42,098 nucleotides of DNA from an uncultured Bacteroidales bacterium (GCA_900317925.1 ONIQ01000017.1:1-42098), one strand, 5' to 3'. Shown: positions 8,012-16,398, counted from the first letter of the stretch. Numbers and translations: made by a program. The notes: generated by a model not told the origin, from the sequence alone.

Positions 8012-9358
8012 TTACAGTCTCCTGACAGCTTCTTTGAATTTTTCTCCGCGGTCTTCGTAATTCTTGAACAGGTCGAAGCTGGCGCAGCAGGGGCTCAGGA
8101 GCACCACGTCGCCCGGCTGGGCGAATTGGCTGGCTGCCTGGACCGCTTCTTCGGCACTCAGCGCATCTACCATCTTATCGGTTCCCACGATGTCTTCGAA
8201 GGCGGCGTGGAGTTTTTTGTTATCGACCCCCAGGCACACGATGGCCTTGACTTTTTCCCGCACCAGGTCGGCCAGGACGCTGTAGTCGTTTCCCTTGTCG
8301 GTGCCGCCGGCAATCCACACAACGGGTTTGCGCTGGCATTCCAGGGCGTACCAGGCCGAATCCACGTTGGTGGCCTTGGAGTCATTGATATAGAGGACGT
8401 CGCGGATGCTCAAAACGGGCTCCAGCCGGTGTTCGATGGCTTGGAAGGACGACAGGGACTTCCGGATCACATCGTTGCCGATGCCCGCCGCCTTGGCTGC
8501 CAGGGCCGCCGCCATGGAGTTGTACACGTTGTGCCGTCCGCCGAGTGCAAGCTCCTGTAGGTACAGGTCGCATTCTTCCTCCTGGTAGCGCACCACCATC
8601 TTCTCGTCCTTGACAAAGGCGCCTTCTTTCAACTCCACGCCTTCCTTCTGGGTGAACGGGAGCATTTTGGCCTGGATGATGATCTTGTTCAGGTGGTCGA
8701 TGGTGATGGCGTCGTCCGAATCAAAAATGAAGCAGTCTTCCTTGCGGAGGTTGCGGGTGATGCGGAATTTGGCCTTCACGTAGTTTTCCATCTGGTAGTC
8801 GTAACGGTCCAGGTGGTCGGGCGTAATGTTGGTGATGATGGCGATATCGGGCCGGAAATCATAGCAGTTGTCCAGCTGGAAGCTGCTGATTTCCAGGACA
8901 TAATAATCGAAATGTTCCGTGGCTACCTGGTAGGCGTAGCTCTTGCCGATGTTGCCGCCCAGCCCCACGTTCAGGCCTGCGTTCTGCAGCAGGTAGTAGA
9001 TCAGGGAAGTGGTCGTGGTCTTGCCGTTGCTGCCGGTGATGCAGATCTTTTTCGCGGTGTCGTACCGGCCCGCAAATTCGATCTCGGAAATGATATGCGT
9101 ACCCTTCTCCTCCAGCTTGCGCACCATCGGGGCCGTGCTGGGGATGCCGGGGCTTTTTACAACCTCGTCGGCGTTGAGGATGAGTTCCTCGGTATGCTGT
9201 CCTTGCTCGAAGGGAATCTCCCATTTGCGCAGTTCGTCCGCATATTTCGGATCGATGGTTCCCTTATCGGACAGGAACACGTCGAAGCCTTTCACCTTTG
9301 CGAGCACGGCGGCTCCCACGCCGCTTTCCGCTCCTCCCAAAACTACGATTCTTGACAT
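8012..9358 (-). CDS. murD: UDP-MurNAc-L-alanine:D-glutamate ligase MurD
   Basis: MurD is the cytoplasmic ATP-dependent ligase that adds D-Glu to UDP-MurNAc-L-Ala. The 448-aa product shows an N-terminal UDP-binding region (IVVLGGAESGVGAAVLAK), the ATP loop ITGSNGKTTTTSLIYYLL near residue 107, the NITPDHLDRYD motif, and the C-terminal domain motif NDSKATNVDSAWYALE followed by WIAGGTDKGNDY. Length is normal for the family. It lies 24 nt downstream of mraY and is followed by ftsW after 3 nt. Confidence 0.97.
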   Translation of the reverse strand: MSRIVVLGGAESGVGAAVLAKVKGFDVFLSDKGTIDPKYADELRKWEIPFEQGQHTEELILNADEVVKSPGIPSTAPMVRKLEEKGTHIISEIEFAGRYDTAKKICITGSNGKTTTTSLIYYLLQNAGLNVGLGGNIGKSYAYQVATEHFDYYVLEISSFQLDNCYDFRPDIAIITNITPDHLDRYDYQMENYVKAKFRITRNLRKEDCFIFDSDDAITIDHLNKIIIQAKMLPFTQKEGVELKEGAFVKDEKMVVRYQEEECDLYLQELALGGRHNVYNSMAAALAAKAAGIGNDVIRKSLSSFQAIEHRLEPVLSIRDVLYINDSKATNVDSAWYALECQRKPVVWIAGGTDKGNDYSVLADLVREKVKAIVCLGVDNKKLHAAFEDIVGTDKMVDALSAEEAVQAASQFAQPGDVVLLSPCCASFDLFKNYEDRGEKFKEAVRRL

Positions 9359-9382
9359 TGTATCGATCTATCTTTCAAATAA

Positions 9383-10654
9383 TTATCTAACTTTCAACAG
9401 GGCCAGGGTCGCGACGGCCAGCAAAATGCCCACAATCCAGAAACGGGCTACGATCTTGGCTTCGTGATGCGGGGGTACGGGCTTGGGAATGAGCACCTTG
9501 CCCGGAACCTGCTTCTTGTCCTGATAGTGGTGATGGAGCGGGGTCATGCTCCAGATGCGGGCGCCTTCGCCGGTTTTGCGTTTGGTCCACCGGAAATAGG
9601 TCCGCTGCATCAGTACGCTCAAGCTTTCCATCAGGAAAATGCCGCACAGCAGCGGGAGCAGCAGTTCCTTGCGGATGAGCACGGCGCTCACGCCGATGAT
9701 GCCGCCGATGGTGAGGCTGCCCGTATCGCCCATGAACACCTGGGCGGGGTAGGAGTTGTACCAGAGGAACCCGATCAGCGCGCCCACGAAGGCACTCATA
9801 AAGATGGCAATCTCTCCAGAACCCGGTATGTACATGATGTTCAGGTAGTTCGAATCGATGAGGTTGCCGCCCAGCCAGGCCAGTACGCCGATGACGACGC
9901 CTACGATGGCCGAGGTTCCCGCCGCCAGGCCGTCCAGGCCGTCGGTGAGGTTGGTGCCGTTGGAGCAGGCGGTGATGACGAACACGATCATCAGCACGTA
10001 GATCATCCATTTGGTGTACCAGTTCCATTTGCCTTTCAGGGGCGAAAGCCATTTGTAATCAAATTCATGGTCCTTGACGAAGGGGATGGTGGTCTTGGTG
10101 CTCTTGACCACGTCTTCGTTCCGGTAGCGGCCCGATTCTACGATTTCTTCCTGTTCCTCTTCGGGAATGGCCACCTTTTCCCGGACGACGATGTCGTCGC
10201 TGGTCCAGACGGTGAGCCCGATGACCAGGCCCAACAGGATCTGGGCAAGCAACTTGCCGTGTTCGCTCATTCCTTCCTTGTTGTGCTTGAACACCTTGAT
10301 ATAGTCGTCGGTGAAGCCCAGCGCTCCGCACCAAAGGGTGCTGAGCAGGAGCAGGAGCACATATACATTGGTGAGGTCGCAGAAGAGCAGCACGGCCGTA
10401 AGGATGGACAGGATGATGATCACGCCGCCCATGGTGGGGGTGCCTTTCTTTTCAATCTGGCCCTGGAGACCCAGGTCGCGGACCGTTTCGCCAATCTGTT
10501 TGCGCTGGAGCAGGGCAATGATTTTCTTGCCCACGAGCAGGGAGAACAACATGGCGGTGGCGCTGGCCAGGAAGGCCCTGAATGACAGATAGTTCATCAA
10601 TCCCTGTCCGGGGATGTCATATTCTTTCAGCAGTTGGAACAGGTGGTATATCAT
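9383..10654 (-). CDS. mraY: phospho-MurNAc-pentapeptide transferase MraY
   Basis: MraY is an integral membrane enzyme that moves phospho-MurNAc-pentapeptide onto undecaprenyl phosphate to form lipid I. The 423-aa product has the N-terminal motif KKGTPTMGGVIII, the Asp-rich motif GFTDDYIKVFKHN, NGTNLTDGLDGLAAG, and the final MTPLHHHYQ motif with the conserved His cluster. Membrane segments cover most of the rest. An insertion of about 60 residues after the fourth segment (VREKVAIPEEEQEEIVESGR) accounts for its size relative to the ~360-aa E. coli enzyme, as is usual in Bacteroidetes. The start overlaps the murE stop by 4 nt (ATGA). Confidence 0.97.
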   Translation of the reverse strand: MIYHLFQLLKEYDIPGQGLMNYLSFRAFLASATAMLFSLLVGKKIIALLQRKQIGETVRDLGLQGQIEKKGTPTMGGVIIILSILTAVLLFCDLTNVYVLLLLLSTLWCGALGFTDDYIKVFKHNKEGMSEHGKLLAQILLGLVIGLTVWTSDDIVVREKVAIPEEEQEEIVESGRYRNEDVVKSTKTTIPFVKDHEFDYKWLSPLKGKWNWYTKWMIYVLMIVFVITACSNGTNLTDGLDGLAAGTSAIVGVVIGVLAWLGGNLIDSNYLNIMYIPGSGEIAIFMSAFVGALIGFLWYNSYPAQVFMGDTGSLTIGGIIGVSAVLIRKELLLPLLCGIFLMESLSVLMQRTYFRWTKRKTGEGARIWSMTPLHHHYQDKKQVPGKVLIPKPVPPHHEAKIVARFWIVGILLAVATLALLKVR

Positions 10655-12123
10655 AACGTCTCAAATACTTCTTTAACAATTTCCCTCTCGTCAAAATGCC
10701 GTTTTTCCGTGCCGATAATCTGGTAGGTTTCGTGTCCTTTCCCGGCCAGCAGGATGCTGGAGCCTTCGGGAGAGAGCAGCAGGGCGGTACGGATGGCCTC
10801 GCGGCGGTCGGCGATAAACACGGCCTTTGCCAGACCGGCGGGGCTGAAACCGGCTTTGATATCGTCCAGGATATCTTCGGTGCGCTCCGTGCGGCTGTTG
10901 TCGGAGGTGACGAAGATGCGGTCGGCGTATTTTTCGGCTACCTGCGCCATCTCCGGGCGCTTGGTCTTGTCCCGGTCGCCCCCGCAGCCGAACAGGCACA
11001 CCAGGTTCTTTTTCGGGGCGATGTCGCGCAGGGTCTTCAGCACGTTGTCCAGGGCGTCGGGCGTATGAGCGTAATCGATGATGACGCTTAAGCCACGCGG
11101 ACCGGACAGGTTCTCCAGACGGCCTTTGGCGGGAGTCAGCCGGCTCAGGGCCACCAGCACCTCGTCGGGTTTCGCACCCACTTCCAGGGCGGCCGAGTAG
11201 ATGGCCAGCAGGTTGTAGGCGTTGTGCTGTCCGATCAGACGGGTCCAGGTCTCCCGGCCGTCGATGCGCAGCATCATCCCCTCGAAACTCTCTTCCATGA
11301 CGCGGCAGGTGTGGTCGGCCATGCTCCGGAGCGAGTAGGTCACCACGCGGGCCTGCGTGTTCTGGACCATCACCATGCCGTGTTTGTCGTCGATATTGGT
11401 CAGGGCAACGGCATCGGACGGGAGATTGTCGAAGAACAGTTTCTTGCAGCGGAGGTATTCCGCAAAGGTCTTGTGGTAATCCAGGTGGTCGTGGGTCAGG
11501 TTGGAGAAGATGCCCACCCGGAAGGCCAGGCCGGCAACCCGCTCCTGTTCCACGCCGATGGAACTGACTTCCATGAAGCAGTATTCGCAGCCAGCCTGTA
11601 CCATCTGAGCCATCAGCGAGTTGATGGTGATGGGGTCTGAGGTGGTGTTGACGGCTTCGAATTCTTTTTTGTCCACGAAGTTGGCGATGGTGGAAAGCAG
11701 GCCGCAGGAGTATCCCAGATTCATGAACAGGTGATACAGCAGGGTAACGGTCGTGGTCTTGCCGTTGGTGCCGGTAATGCCCACGAGGGTCAGCTTGCGG
11801 GAAGGATGGTCGAAGAAATTGTCGGCCATCAAGGCCACGGCGTGCCGGGAATTCTCTACTTGGACGAAGGTGACAGAGGCATCGGCACCGGACTTTTTCA
11901 TCGCGGCAGCGACAGCATCGGCATCTTCATACGCAATGGCGACGGCTCCTTTTTCGATGGCCGAGGCGATGTAGGCATGCCCGTCCGAAGCATAGCCTTT
12001 TACAGCGACGAACAGGGCGCCGGGAACGACCTGGCGCGAGTCGCTGCACAGGGCCGTAATCTCACGGTCCGGGCCATGCATGGCGGCAACGCCGCATCCT
12101 TTTATGATCTGGCTCAGTTTCAT
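10651..12123 (-). CDS. murE: UDP-MurNAc-tripeptide synthetase MurE
   Basis: MurE is the cytoplasmic ligase that adds the third stem-peptide residue, meso-diaminopimelate in most Gram-negatives. From the ATG at 12123 (MKLSQIIKGCGVA) the product has 490 aa, with CSDSRQVVPGALFVAVKGYA, the ATP loop GITGTNGKTTTVTLLYH, and VIIDYAHTPDALDNVL. The substrate-selecting motif reads SDNSRTE where DAP-adding enzymes normally have DNPR. The Asn and Arg are kept and the Pro is Ser. This still fits DAP better than the lysine-type motif. The longer upstream frame is rejected because the 12123 start overlaps the ftsI stop by 4 nt, matching the coupling seen elsewhere in the operon. Confidence 0.96.
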   Translation of the reverse strand: MKLSQIIKGCGVAAMHGPDREITALCSDSRQVVPGALFVAVKGYASDGHAYIASAIEKGAVAIAYEDADAVAAAMKKSGADASVTFVQVENSRHAVALMADNFFDHPSRKLTLVGITGTNGKTTTVTLLYHLFMNLGYSCGLLSTIANFVDKKEFEAVNTTSDPITINSLMAQMVQAGCEYCFMEVSSIGVEQERVAGLAFRVGIFSNLTHDHLDYHKTFAEYLRCKKLFFDNLPSDAVALTNIDDKHGMVMVQNTQARVVTYSLRSMADHTCRVMEESFEGMMLRIDGRETWTRLIGQHNAYNLLAIYSAALEVGAKPDEVLVALSRLTPAKGRLENLSGPRGLSVIIDYAHTPDALDNVLKTLRDIAPKKNLVCLFGCGGDRDKTKRPEMAQVAEKYADRIFVTSDNSRTERTEDILDDIKAGFSPAGLAKAVFIADRREAIRTALLLSPEGSSILLAGKGHETYQIIGTEKRHFDEREIVKEVFETL

Positions 12124-14237
12124 TTCAGTGTAAGATTGATGATGGTTCCGGCGGGTTTTGCTCCACCTGCGGCAGGGCTTTGTGCCGCGACATGGCCCGT
12201 ACCGGTCCATTCGCAGCGGTATCCTGCATTCTCAATGGCATATACAGCATCTTCCAGTCCCATCCCTTTGACGTCCGGAACGATGGGTTTCTTCTTGTCT
12301 TCCGGTGCGTTGATGGTGGGGACGACCATTTCGGGGAAAGCGCCTTTTTTGGTGAGCACCTCGGTGGGCGCGTTGTCCATCGCATAGAGGTTGTCCACGA
12401 TCTCGCCCATGGTCATGGCCGGGATGGTGCCGCCGTAGAAGGTCTTGGCGGACAGCCTCGAATAGATGGTGACGATGGCCGTGTAGCGGGGGGCATCGGC
12501 CGGGAAGAAGCCCACGAAGGTAGCCTGGTTCTTTTTGCGGCCCCACGCGTCGCGGTACGGATCGCCCGAACCCTTGGCTTCGGCGGGGGAGAGAACCACC
12601 CACGAGGTGCCGGTCTTGCCGGCTACTTCCCATTTGCGGTTGCGCAGACGCTTCGCGGTACCTTCCTCAATGACGGAGCGGAGGCCTCGCACGAGGGTAT
12701 CGGCCGTGGCGGGTGAACAGATGGATGCGTTCAGCACGCTGGGACCGAGTTTCTTTTTCACCACGCCATACTGCTCGATGCTTTCCACCAGGTAGGGTTT
12801 CATCATGCGGCCGCGGTTGGCGATGGCATTGTAGAAGGTGACAATGTGCAGCGGGGTTTCGGACACGTTGTATCCGATGGCCACCTGTCCCAGGTCGGTG
12901 TCGCTCCAGTAGCGACTGTCCGGCGAGGGCACGGAGGGCGTGGCCATGCCTTCCAGGTCGAAGTCGAAGGCTTCGCCCAGCTTGTACATGTATATTTTGT
13001 CCAGGAACTTTTTGGGGTTCCGGGCGTAGTTGGTCACGGCCAGATAGCGGAACATGTAGTTGGACGACACCTTGAAGCCCTCGATGATGGGGATTTCCTT
13101 GGCGCCGCCGTTGGCCCGTTCGTACTGGGTGATGTGGTCGTCAATGCCCGGGAATCCTTTCATAAAACCGTGGTTGGAAGGGATTTTGTCGTCCAGCGAG
13201 TGGATGATGCCGTCTTCGATGACGGTCATGAGGGTGCTGGTTTTGAAGACCGAACCCGGTTCGCCCTTGCGTCCGATGGCCATGTTCAGCACCTCGTTCA
13301 CCCGCCCCGAGGTGGAGTCGCGCAGGAGGTTCACCATGGCGCGGACGGCTCCCGTTTTGACATCCAGCACCACCACGCAACCGCCTTCGATGTCTTCGTT
13401 CTCGGCGATGTTGCGGCGCAGGGCTTTGTCTGCGATATCCTGCAGGTCGATGTTGAGGGTGGTGCGCACGTCCATGCCGTCCACGGCCTCTTTGTATCCT
13501 TTCTGGAAATCCTGGATCCGGCCGCGGTTATCCGTGGTGCGGAGCCACATCTGGCCTTCGGTCCCGTGCAGGACATAGTCGAATTTTCCTTCCAGGCCGA
13601 TGTGGTTGTTGCCGTTGGAGTTGCTGTTATCCTTTACGTAGCCGATGGTGCGGCGGGCCAGCGTGCCGTACGGATACTGGCGCGTATCTTTCTTTTCGAT
13701 GATCATGCCGCCCTTGTACTGGCCTTCGCGGAAGAGCGGAAGCCCCTTTACGGTCTGGAGGGTTTCGTGATCGATCATGTGCCCGAGTTTGAGATACCGG
13801 CTCCCTTTCTCCCGTCCTTCCAGGATGAGGTTGTAGTACTGCTCGGCAGTCTTGTCGCGGTAAACGGAGGCCAGGCCGTCGCAAAGCTCGCGGGCTTTTT
13901 CCCGCCAGGCCTGCTCGCGGGCGGCGCCGTCCTTCCTGTCGTAGGCGTGGGCTTCTTTGAGAACCGTGCAGTCCATGTAGATCTGGTACATGGGCGTGGA
14001 CACGGCCAGCAGGCGGCCGTCGTGCGAGATAATGGCGCCCCGTTCGGGATACAGGGTTTCGCGGATGCTCTGGGGACGGAAGAAGGCTTCGATGTCTTTG
14101 TCCGGGGTCCAGATCCACTGGATGTAGATGATGCGGCCGATCAGCAGCACCGCGGCGGCAAGGAACGCAAAGTAGAGGGCAGACAGAATCATGCCGATCC
14201 TGTCGCGTCCCTGCTCCTGTTGTTGCTGTCTTGCCAT
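12120..14237 (-). CDS. ftsI: septal transpeptidase FtsI (PBP3-type) with PASTA domain
   Basis: FtsI is a class B penicillin-binding protein that crosslinks septal peptidoglycan with FtsW. The 705-aa product has one N-terminal membrane segment (MILSALYFAFLAAAVLLIG), a dimerisation/pedestal region, and a transpeptidase domain. The catalytic SVFK motif lies near residue 330, SSN near 392 and AGKTGT near 542. The last ~60 residues (PIVPDVKGMGLEDAVYAI and on) form a PASTA domain, often present in Bacteroidetes and Gram-positive enzymes and absent from E. coli FtsI. It lies 35 nt after ftsL. Confidence 0.95.
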   Translation of the reverse strand: MARQQQQEQGRDRIGMILSALYFAFLAAAVLLIGRIIYIQWIWTPDKDIEAFFRPQSIRETLYPERGAIISHDGRLLAVSTPMYQIYMDCTVLKEAHAYDRKDGAAREQAWREKARELCDGLASVYRDKTAEQYYNLILEGREKGSRYLKLGHMIDHETLQTVKGLPLFREGQYKGGMIIEKKDTRQYPYGTLARRTIGYVKDNSNSNGNNHIGLEGKFDYVLHGTEGQMWLRTTDNRGRIQDFQKGYKEAVDGMDVRTTLNIDLQDIADKALRRNIAENEDIEGGCVVVLDVKTGAVRAMVNLLRDSTSGRVNEVLNMAIGRKGEPGSVFKTSTLMTVIEDGIIHSLDDKIPSNHGFMKGFPGIDDHITQYERANGGAKEIPIIEGFKVSSNYMFRYLAVTNYARNPKKFLDKIYMYKLGEAFDFDLEGMATPSVPSPDSRYWSDTDLGQVAIGYNVSETPLHIVTFYNAIANRGRMMKPYLVESIEQYGVVKKKLGPSVLNASICSPATADTLVRGLRSVIEEGTAKRLRNRKWEVAGKTGTSWVVLSPAEAKGSGDPYRDAWGRKKNQATFVGFFPADAPRYTAIVTIYSRLSAKTFYGGTIPAMTMGEIVDNLYAMDNAPTEVLTKKGAFPEMVVPTINAPEDKKKPIVPDVKGMGLEDAVYAIENAGYRCEWTGTGHVAAQSPAAGGAKPAGTIINLTLK

Positions 14238-14272
14238 TTTGTTCCCGTTTTTTTGTCTTTATTATTCCGGCT

Positions 14273-14629
14273 CTATTTTTGGATGCGGGCGGCGGGCTTT
14301 TCCGGAAGACCCACCTTGGACCCTTTCTCTTCCAACAGGTCCCGCACCGTGGTCATCCGGTTCAGACCGGCCAGTTCCACCACTTTTTGGGCGTGGTAAA
14401 TCTCCACGTTTGCCAGTTCTTTCTTGCCGGCCTCCACTTTCGTGAGGGTCTTTTCTACCTGAAGGCTTAGCCAAATACTCATGAAGAACAGGAAGAAGGT
14501 CCAGATGATGTGGATGAAGTACTGGCCCAGGTTCATGGTGTTCATGAAATCGCCCCGCTTGATCGCTCCGAGTGCCCGGACGATCCAGCGGCCGACATCG
14601 GCCCATCTCCATTTCCTTTCGTTCTCCAT
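14273..14629 (-). CDS. ftsL: FtsL-like divisome protein
   Basis: This is a small bitopic protein of 118 aa. A charged cytoplasmic start (MENERKWRWADVGRW) is followed by one membrane segment (YFIHIIWTFFLFFMSIWLSL, about residues 37-56) and a periplasmic helix with coiled-coil character (QVEKTLTKVEAGKKELANVE). Topology, size and position between rsmH and ftsI match FtsL, which forms a complex with FtsQ and a DivIC/FtsB partner to activate FtsWI. Sequence alone is weakly conserved, so the name rests mainly on context. Confidence 0.85.
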   Translation of the reverse strand: MENERKWRWADVGRWIVRALGAIKRGDFMNTMNLGQYFIHIIWTFFLFFMSIWLSLQVEKTLTKVEAGKKELANVEIYHAQKVVELAGLNRMTTVRDLLEEKGSKVGLPEKPAARIQK

Positions 14630-14654
14630 ATAGTGGCTTAAATGTCGCTTTCTT

Positions 14655-15740
14655 TCAAATTTTTTCCGCGATGCGGAGTTTTGCGCTCCGTGCGCGGGTA
14701 TTCCTGGCGATTTCCTCCTCGCTCGGAAGAATCGGTTTGCGGTTCACAGCCTGCAAGGGGGCGTGCGTGCGGCCGTACAGGTCTTTTTCTTCCCGCCCTT
14801 CCACATTGCCGGTTTTGATGAAATTTTTCACCATGCGGTCTTCCAGCGAGTGATAGGTGATCACCACCAGCCGGCCGCCGGGTTTCAGTGACGCTGCCGC
14901 CCCTTCGAGGAATTTCTCCAGCGAGTGCATCTCCTGGTTTACCTCGATCCGAAGCCCCTGATACACCTTGGCCAGCACCTTGTGCTCGGCCATTTTCGGG
15001 AGGATGGGTGCCAGCGCCTTGTCCAGCTGACCCGTGGTCCGGATGGGCTCTTGTTCGCGGGCTGATACAATCAAGCGGGCGGCCTTGCGGGGATTGTCCA
15101 CCTCGGCATACAGGCGCAGGATGCGCTCCAGCTCGGCCTCGCCATAGGTATTGACGATGTCGGCAGCCGTTTTCCCGGCTTCGGTGTTCATGCGCATATC
15201 CAAGGGCGCATCGAACCGGAACGAGAAGCCCCGCTCCGCTGTGTCGAACTGGTGGGACGATACCCCGAGGTCTGCCAGGATCCCGTCGAAGACAGCCCCT
15301 TCCGCCTCCTGTGCGGGTTGGCCTTCCGCCTCCGGCAGACCCTCCGGTTCGTTCGCTGAAACGAGGGAATATGCTCTCTCGCCGGAGGGTCTGCCGGAGG
15401 CCACGCCAGCCTTGGCGGTCAGTTGCTTGCCAACCCTGGCGGTCGGCTGTTCGCCGGCCGAAAGGGCGGCCAGCCCTTTGCGCCAGGCCAGGACACCGTA
15501 GTTGTGGATAAAGCGGAAATTGTTGTGAATCAAGATCAGACGCGGATCGTCGATCTTGTTATCAAGGGCCTGAATGTCACGATCGAAGGCGATGACGAAA
15601 CCGTCTTCGTGCAAGCGTGAAAGAACTCCGGCGGTGTGACCACCGCCTCCGAATGTGGCATCAGCGTATAGTCCGGAGGGATTGGTGACGAGAGCCGAAA
15701 CGCTCTCTGTAAGCAGCACCGGTGTATGATATTCAGACAT
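14655..15740 (-). CDS. rsmH: 16S rRNA m4C1402 methyltransferase RsmH with a ~60-residue insertion
   Basis: RsmH (MraW) methylates the N4 of C1402 in 16S rRNA using SAM. The 361-aa product starts YHTPVLLTESV, has the SAM motif DATFGGGGHT (27-36), FDGILADLGVSSHQFD (151-166) and VITYHSLEDRMVKNF. Family members are normally about 300-315 aa. The excess lies at roughly residues 85-148, between the usual NNFRFIHNYGVL strand and the DGILADLGVSS motif. That insertion contains an 8-residue tandem repeat (97-112) and a palindromic element (114-138) reading ERAYSLVSANEPEG, nearly the same peptide as in the MurG-MurC linker. The conserved motifs on both sides are intact, so the enzyme is probably active. 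The ribosome binding site is a full AGGAGG. Confidence 0.95.
   Translation of the reverse strand: MSEYHTPVLLTESVSALVTNPSGLYADATFGGGGHTAGVLSRLHEDGFVIAFDRDIQALDNKIDDPRLILIHNNFRFIHNYGVLAWRKGLAALSAGEQPTARVGKQLTAKAGVASGRPSGERAYSLVSANEPEGLPEAEGQPAQEAEGAVFDGILADLGVSSHQFDTAERGFSFRFDAPLDMRMNTEAGKTAADIVNTYGEAELERILRLYAEVDNPRKAARLIVSAREQEPIRTTGQLDKALAPILPKMAEHKVLAKVYQGLRIEVNQEMHSLEKFLEGAAASLKPGGRLVVITYHSLEDRMVKNFIKTGNVEGREEKDLYGRTHAPLQAVNRKPILPSEEEIARNTRARSAKLRIAEKI
15328..15401 (-). repeat. in-frame palindromic element, copy 3 (inside rsmH)
   Basis: A perfect 20-bp inverted repeat, arms 15328-15347 and 15382-15401 (plus strand beginning GCCTCCGGCAGACC), flanks a 34-nt centre containing CGTTCGCTGAAA and ATATGCTCTCTCG. 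The centre is shared with the two elements in the murG-murC junction while the arms are not. The reading frame of rsmH passes through it, coding residues 114-138. Confidence 0.88.
15407..15454 (-). repeat. two tandem 24-nt repeats within rsmH
   Basis: Units 15407-15430 and 15431-15454 share CTGGCGGTC-type sequence and encode the imperfect 8-residue repeat EQPTARVG / KQLTAKAG in RsmH. They directly adjoin the palindromic element. On its other side CCTTCCGCCTCC also occurs twice, 24 nt apart (15298-15309, 15322-15333). Confidence 0.7.
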
Positions 15741-15747
15741 GGGGCAT

Positions 15748-15753
15748 CCTCCT
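15748..15753 (-). promoter_or_regulatory. strong Shine-Dalgarno site of rsmH
   Basis: AGGAGG on the minus strand lies 7 nt before the rsmH ATG and overlaps the mraZ stop codon. Full Shine-Dalgarno sites are uncommon in this phylum and the other starts in this window lack one. It fixes the rsmH start and suggests coupled translation with mraZ. Confidence 0.7.
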
Positions 15754-16207
15754 ACCTTTGCTGAGACAGTTGTCCGGCAATGGCGAGGAATTCATCGTTC
15801 GACAGTCCGCTGGCCTCATAGGCCTCCTTGGACCAAATCTCGATTTTGAAGTCGCTGCCCGAGAACACCACCTCTTTGGTTACACCGATGGAATCCAGAA
15901 GTTTCCGGGGGATGGAGATGCGCCCCAGTTTGGCGTCGGGTTCAACGACAGCGCGGTCACGCATATACTCTCTCCAGAAACGGGCGTGATCGCGATTGAA
16001 CGCAATGTTTAGTTTGCTATAGATTTCATTCGACTGGCGCTCCCACTCGGCATAGGTGAACATGTCCAGGCAGCCGTCGAAGATGTTCCTCTTCACGACA
16101 AACCGGGTGTCCCCGTCGGTGGGCAGCAGGTTTTTGAACGGCGAGGGAAGGACCAATCTTCCCTTGTCGTCCACCTTTCCGCTATATTCGCCGATGAATG
16201 TAATCAT
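15752..16207 (-). CDS. mraZ: transcriptional regulator MraZ
   Basis: MraZ is a small double-AbrB-fold DNA-binding protein that typically heads the dcw cluster and regulates it by binding repeats upstream of its own gene. The 151-aa product begins MITFIGEYSGKVDDKGRLVL, the standard first SpoVT/AbrB half, and the second half contains DAKLGRISIPRKLLDSIGVT. Length is normal. It is the first gene of the operon, 11 nt before rsmH. Confidence 0.95.
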   Translation of the reverse strand: MITFIGEYSGKVDDKGRLVLPSPFKNLLPTDGDTRFVVKRNIFDGCLDMFTYAEWERQSNEIYSKLNIAFNRDHARFWREYMRDRAVVEPDAKLGRISIPRKLLDSIGVTKEVVFSGSDFKIEIWSKEAYEASGLSNDEFLAIAGQLSQQR

Positions 16208-16237
16208 ACGTTTTTATCAATCTTTCACGCTTGGATA

Positions 16238-16245
16238 CAAAGATA
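16238..16245 (-). promoter_or_regulatory. probable -7 box of the dcw operon promoter
   Basis: TATCTTTG on the minus strand matches the Bacteroidetes -7 consensus TAnnTTTG and lies 30 nt before the mraZ ATG. No convincing TTTG -33 box was found at 19-20 nt, so the assignment rests on the -7 box and position. The remainder of 16208-16440 is AT-rich and holds no gene. Confidence 0.5.
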
Positions 16246-16361
16246 CGAATAATTTTCCATTTTCTTCCATCTTTTTACAATTTTTTCCACATTTTTATCA
16301 ACAGCACCGGCCTGTCCTTTTTCGGGTGCAATCCTAACCCCTTGCCACAGAGCAATTTCCC

Positions 16362-16398
16362 GGAAAGCCGGTTCCCAAAAAACGGGAACCGGCTTTCC
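16362..16398 (-). terminator. perfect 15-bp inverted repeat, probable terminator of the HAD gene
   Basis: GGAAAGCCGGTTCCC (16362-16376) and its exact complement (16384-16398) enclose the 7-nt loop AAAAAAC. It lies 42 nt past the stop of the minus-strand HAD gene and upstream of the dcw promoter. There is no clear T-run after the stem on either strand, so it is not a textbook intrinsic terminator, although the location fits. Confidence 0.5.

Noticed and set aside
12846-14399. A 517-codon plus-strand frame opposite ftsI
   Set aside because: Antisense shadow of a gene with intact SxxK, SxN and KTG motifs; no domain seen.
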